The notes under the pieces were generated by a model. That model was not told where the DNA came from. It saw only the letters and a list, made by a program, of their open reading frames with translations, and ran no database searches. Positions 7,837 through 9,190 of a DNA stretch of 9,190 nucleotides are shown piece after piece. A program made the translations under genes and the position numbers. The stretch spans positions 1 to 9,190 of the forward strand of contig JAGWUK010000079.1 of NCBI GenBank assembly GCA_028868455.1, given 5' to 3'. Positions within the stretch are counted from its first letter, which is position 1. Each line of letters begins with the position of its first letter. Source of the stretch: Burkholderiales bacterium (lineage in GTDB: Bacteria > Pseudomonadota > Gammaproteobacteria > Burkholderiales > Burkholderiaceae_D).

Positions 7837-8490
7837 ATGGCATACGATTTAGAAGAGCAAGAACAGCTGGCGACATTAAAGGCTATCTGGAAACAATATG
7901 GAAATCTTGTAACTTGGGGAGTAATAGTTGCTCTGGTAATTTATTCTGCTTGGACAGGATGGAGTAATTATCAAAGCAAACAATCTGCTCAAGCGTCACA
8001 GTTATATGCGGAGTTACAGAAATCTTTGGAATTAAAGGATGATGCAAAGGTACAGCGTGCTGCGAACGATTTGAAGGGGCGCTTCCCTGGTACCGCATAT
8101 TCGTCCATGGGGGCATTGATTGCCGCAAAGAGTGCGTTTGATTCCAGTCACTTAGATGTTGCAAAAAATCAGTTGCAATGGGTTTTGACTTCTGGAAATG
8201 TTGGCGAATATAAGTCATTAGCGCAAATTCGCCTTGCCAGCTTGGCATTGGATGAGAAGTCTTACGATGAGGCTTTGAGGCAATTGTCTGGCGATTTTCC
8301 GATAGAGCTTCAAGCAGAAGTATTGGATAAAAAAGGAGATGTGTACTTTGCTCAAAGTAAATTTGCCGAAGCTCACTCCGCATACCAGACTGCAATGGAA
8401 AAAATGACTGATAAAAATCCGGGTAGGCGATTGCTTCAGATAAAGCTTGATGCGACGGAGCCTGAAATGACTAACGTTGCAAGCAAATAA
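7837..8490 (+). CDS. yfgM: YfgM family SecYEG-associated TPR-like protein
   Basis: Inner-membrane protein with one N-terminal transmembrane helix and a periplasmic TPR-like domain. In E. coli YfgM associates with SecYEG and the chaperone PpiD and helps hand secreted proteins to periplasmic chaperones. The 217 residues are close to the E. coli length (206). The short cytoplasmic part contains the family motif YDLEEQEQLATLKAIWKQYG (3-22), the transmembrane helix is about 23-41, and the rest is helical repeat sequence, with YFAQSKFAEAHSAYQTAM (170-187) the clearest TPR-like unit. The ATG at 7837 lies 8 bases after hisS with no good ribosome binding site. The position between hisS and bamB is the same as in E. 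coli, which is strong support. Long open frames on the opposite strand here are ignored as shadows. Confidence 0.93.
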   Translation: MAYDLEEQEQLATLKAIWKQYGNLVTWGVIVALVIYSAWTGWSNYQSKQSAQASQLYAELQKSLELKDDAKVQRAANDLKGRFPGTAYSSMGALIAAKSAFDSSHLDVAKNQLQWVLTSGNVGEYKSLAQIRLASLALDEKSYDEALRQLSGDFPIELQAEVLDKKGDVYFAQSKFAEAHSAYQTAMEKMTDKNPGRRLLQIKLDATEPEMTNVASK

Positions 8491-8500
8491 GAGGTAATAC

Positions 8501-9190
8501 ATGTATATTTTTACCAGACTGCCATTAATTGCAGTTTTTTTTGTCTTAACTGGATGTTCTTCACTTTCTTCGTTAAATCCATTTTCTTCTAAGCTTGACC
8601 CTAAAAATGCTCCCGCAATATTGGAGGATTTTAAACCCACGCTTTCCGTGAGGAAAGTTTGGTCTGTATCTGTCGGTTCGGCTGGAAATTACGTATTTTC
8701 ACCGGCGAGCGATGGTCGTAATTTATACTCAGCATCCTCCGATGGAACACTGGTTAAAATAGATTCTGTTAGTGGTAATGTGCTTTGGCGTATAAATTCT
8801 GGTACGCGGCTAACTGGCGGTGTTGGTGCTGATTCTTTAACTGTTGCTGTCGCTGGAGACAAAGGTTTGCTTTCGGCATTTGATTCTGATGGTAAATTGA
8901 GATGGAAAGTGCAGAACTCGACTGAAATGTTGTCTGCCCCAGTTGTTGGAGATGGCTTGGTCGTCGCACGAAGTATTGACAACAGAGTTTCTGCATTCGA
9001 CGCTCAGACTGGGAAGCGCAAATGGGTTGTAGAAAGACCATTGCCTGCATTAACTTTGCGTACTGTTCCAGGATTGGTAATTGAAAATCATCAAGTACTT
9101 GTGGCATTGCCGGGTGGGCACATGATTTCGATTTCTACAGAAACTGGTGCAGTGCGGTGGGATTCTGTTGTTGGCGAACCCAAGGGTGCT
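8501..9190 (+). CDS. bamB: Outer membrane protein assembly factor BamB, N-terminal part, partial
   Basis: Outer-membrane lipoprotein of the BAM complex that binds BamA and helps insert beta-barrel proteins. The gene is open to the right edge, so 230 codons are visible of roughly 380-390 expected. The N-terminus is a short lipoprotein signal peptide (MYIFTRLP, hydrophobic core about 9-16) with lipobox LTGC; C19 would be lipidated, and serine at the next position predicts outer-membrane sorting. After a linker, beta-propeller blades of the PQQ-like type repeat: LYSASSDGTLVKIDSVSG-VLW (about 76-96), LLSAFDSDGKLRW (about 123-135), NRVSAFDAQTGKRKW (about 161-175) and MISISTETGAVRW (about 208-220). 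The ATG at 8501 has AGAGG ending 6 bases upstream and lies 10 bases after yfgM. The conserved yfgM-bamB order supports the call over a PQQ dehydrogenase. A T8 run (8535-8542) preceded by a hairpin lies in the signal-peptide codons. Confidence 0.95.
   Translation, partial: MYIFTRLPLIAVFFVLTGCSSLSSLNPFSSKLDPKNAPAILEDFKPTLSVRKVWSVSVGSAGNYVFSPASDGRNLYSASSDGTLVKIDSVSGNVLWRINSGTRLTGGVGADSLTVAVAGDKGLLSAFDSDGKLRWKVQNSTEMLSAPVVGDGLVVARSIDNRVSAFDAQTGKRKWVVERPLPALTLRTVPGLVIENHQVLVALPGGHMISISTETGAVRWDSVVGEPKGA
8516..8542 (+). terminator. Intrinsic-terminator-like hairpin plus T8 inside the start of bamB
   Basis: ACTGC (8518-8522) pairs with GCAGT (8531-8535) around an eight-base loop. Two more outer pairs (one G-U, one A-U) are possible if the stem uses the first bases of the T run. 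T8 (8535-8542) follows directly, as in intrinsic terminators. The stem is short and only moderately GC-rich, so termination would be partial at best. It lies in codons 6-14 of bamB, where a translating ribosome would normally prevent folding. Confidence 0.3.

Noticed and set aside
7883..8395. Open frame of about 170 codons on the minus strand opposite yfgM
   Set aside because: The sequence is low in recognisable motifs and fully antisense to yfgM, whose family and conserved position are clear.
1..9190. Mobile element, phage, defence or biosynthetic cluster
   Set aside because: No transposase, integrase, direct-repeat boundaries, tRNA attachment site or CRISPR repeats are visible, and every sizeable plus-strand gene belongs to a known core family in conserved order.

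Overview
The window looks like a chromosomal core region of a betaproteobacterium, most likely order Burkholderiales and perhaps Oxalobacteraceae. The basis is protein resemblance (Ndk, RlmD, IspG and HisS all read like Burkholderiales homologues) and gene order: rpoS end, rlmD, ndk, rlmN, pilW, rodZ, ispG, hisS, yfgM, bamB. The run from ndk to bamB is the order known from E. coli (ndk-rlmN-rodZ-ispG-hisS-yfgM-bamB), with the type IV pilus lipoprotein gene added between rlmN and rodZ. Base composition looks moderate to AT-leaning for that order, with many TTG leucine codons. This was judged by eye, and the genus cannot be fixed from here.

Layout. All genes are on the + strand. Positions 1-142 hold the last 46 codons of a sigma factor, probably RpoS. 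A 112-base gap with a perfect TATAAT follows, then rlmD (23S rRNA U1939 methyltransferase). A 169-base gap with a possible extended -10 element precedes ndk. A 74-base gap with a strong 12-bp hairpin precedes rlmN. From rlmN to the right edge the genes are packed: rlmN/pilW overlap by 4 bases, pilW/rodZ by 8, rodZ-ispG are 5 apart, ispG-hisS abut, hisS-yfgM are 8 apart and yfgM-bamB 10 apart. This looks like one transcription unit. bamB runs off the right edge after 230 codons.

How the genes fit together. Two are RNA-modifying enzymes (RlmD, RlmN), one balances nucleotide pools (Ndk), one charges tRNA (HisS), and one makes isoprenoid precursors needed for undecaprenyl carriers and quinones (IspG). 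Four act at the envelope: PilW (pilus secretin pilotin), RodZ (cell-shape elongasome), YfgM (SecYEG-associated periplasmic protein) and BamB (outer-membrane protein assembly). RlmD, RlmN and IspG each show the cysteines of a [4Fe-4S] cluster.

There are no mobile elements, CRISPR arrays, rRNA or tRNA genes, and no obvious horizontally acquired segment. I do not see a new multi-gene system. The items most worth checking are small: a slippery A8 run in pilW whose -1 frame ends exactly on the rodZ start codon, a hairpin in the rlmN leader, a terminator-like hairpin with T8 inside the start of bamB, and a Cys/His-rich tail on HisS.
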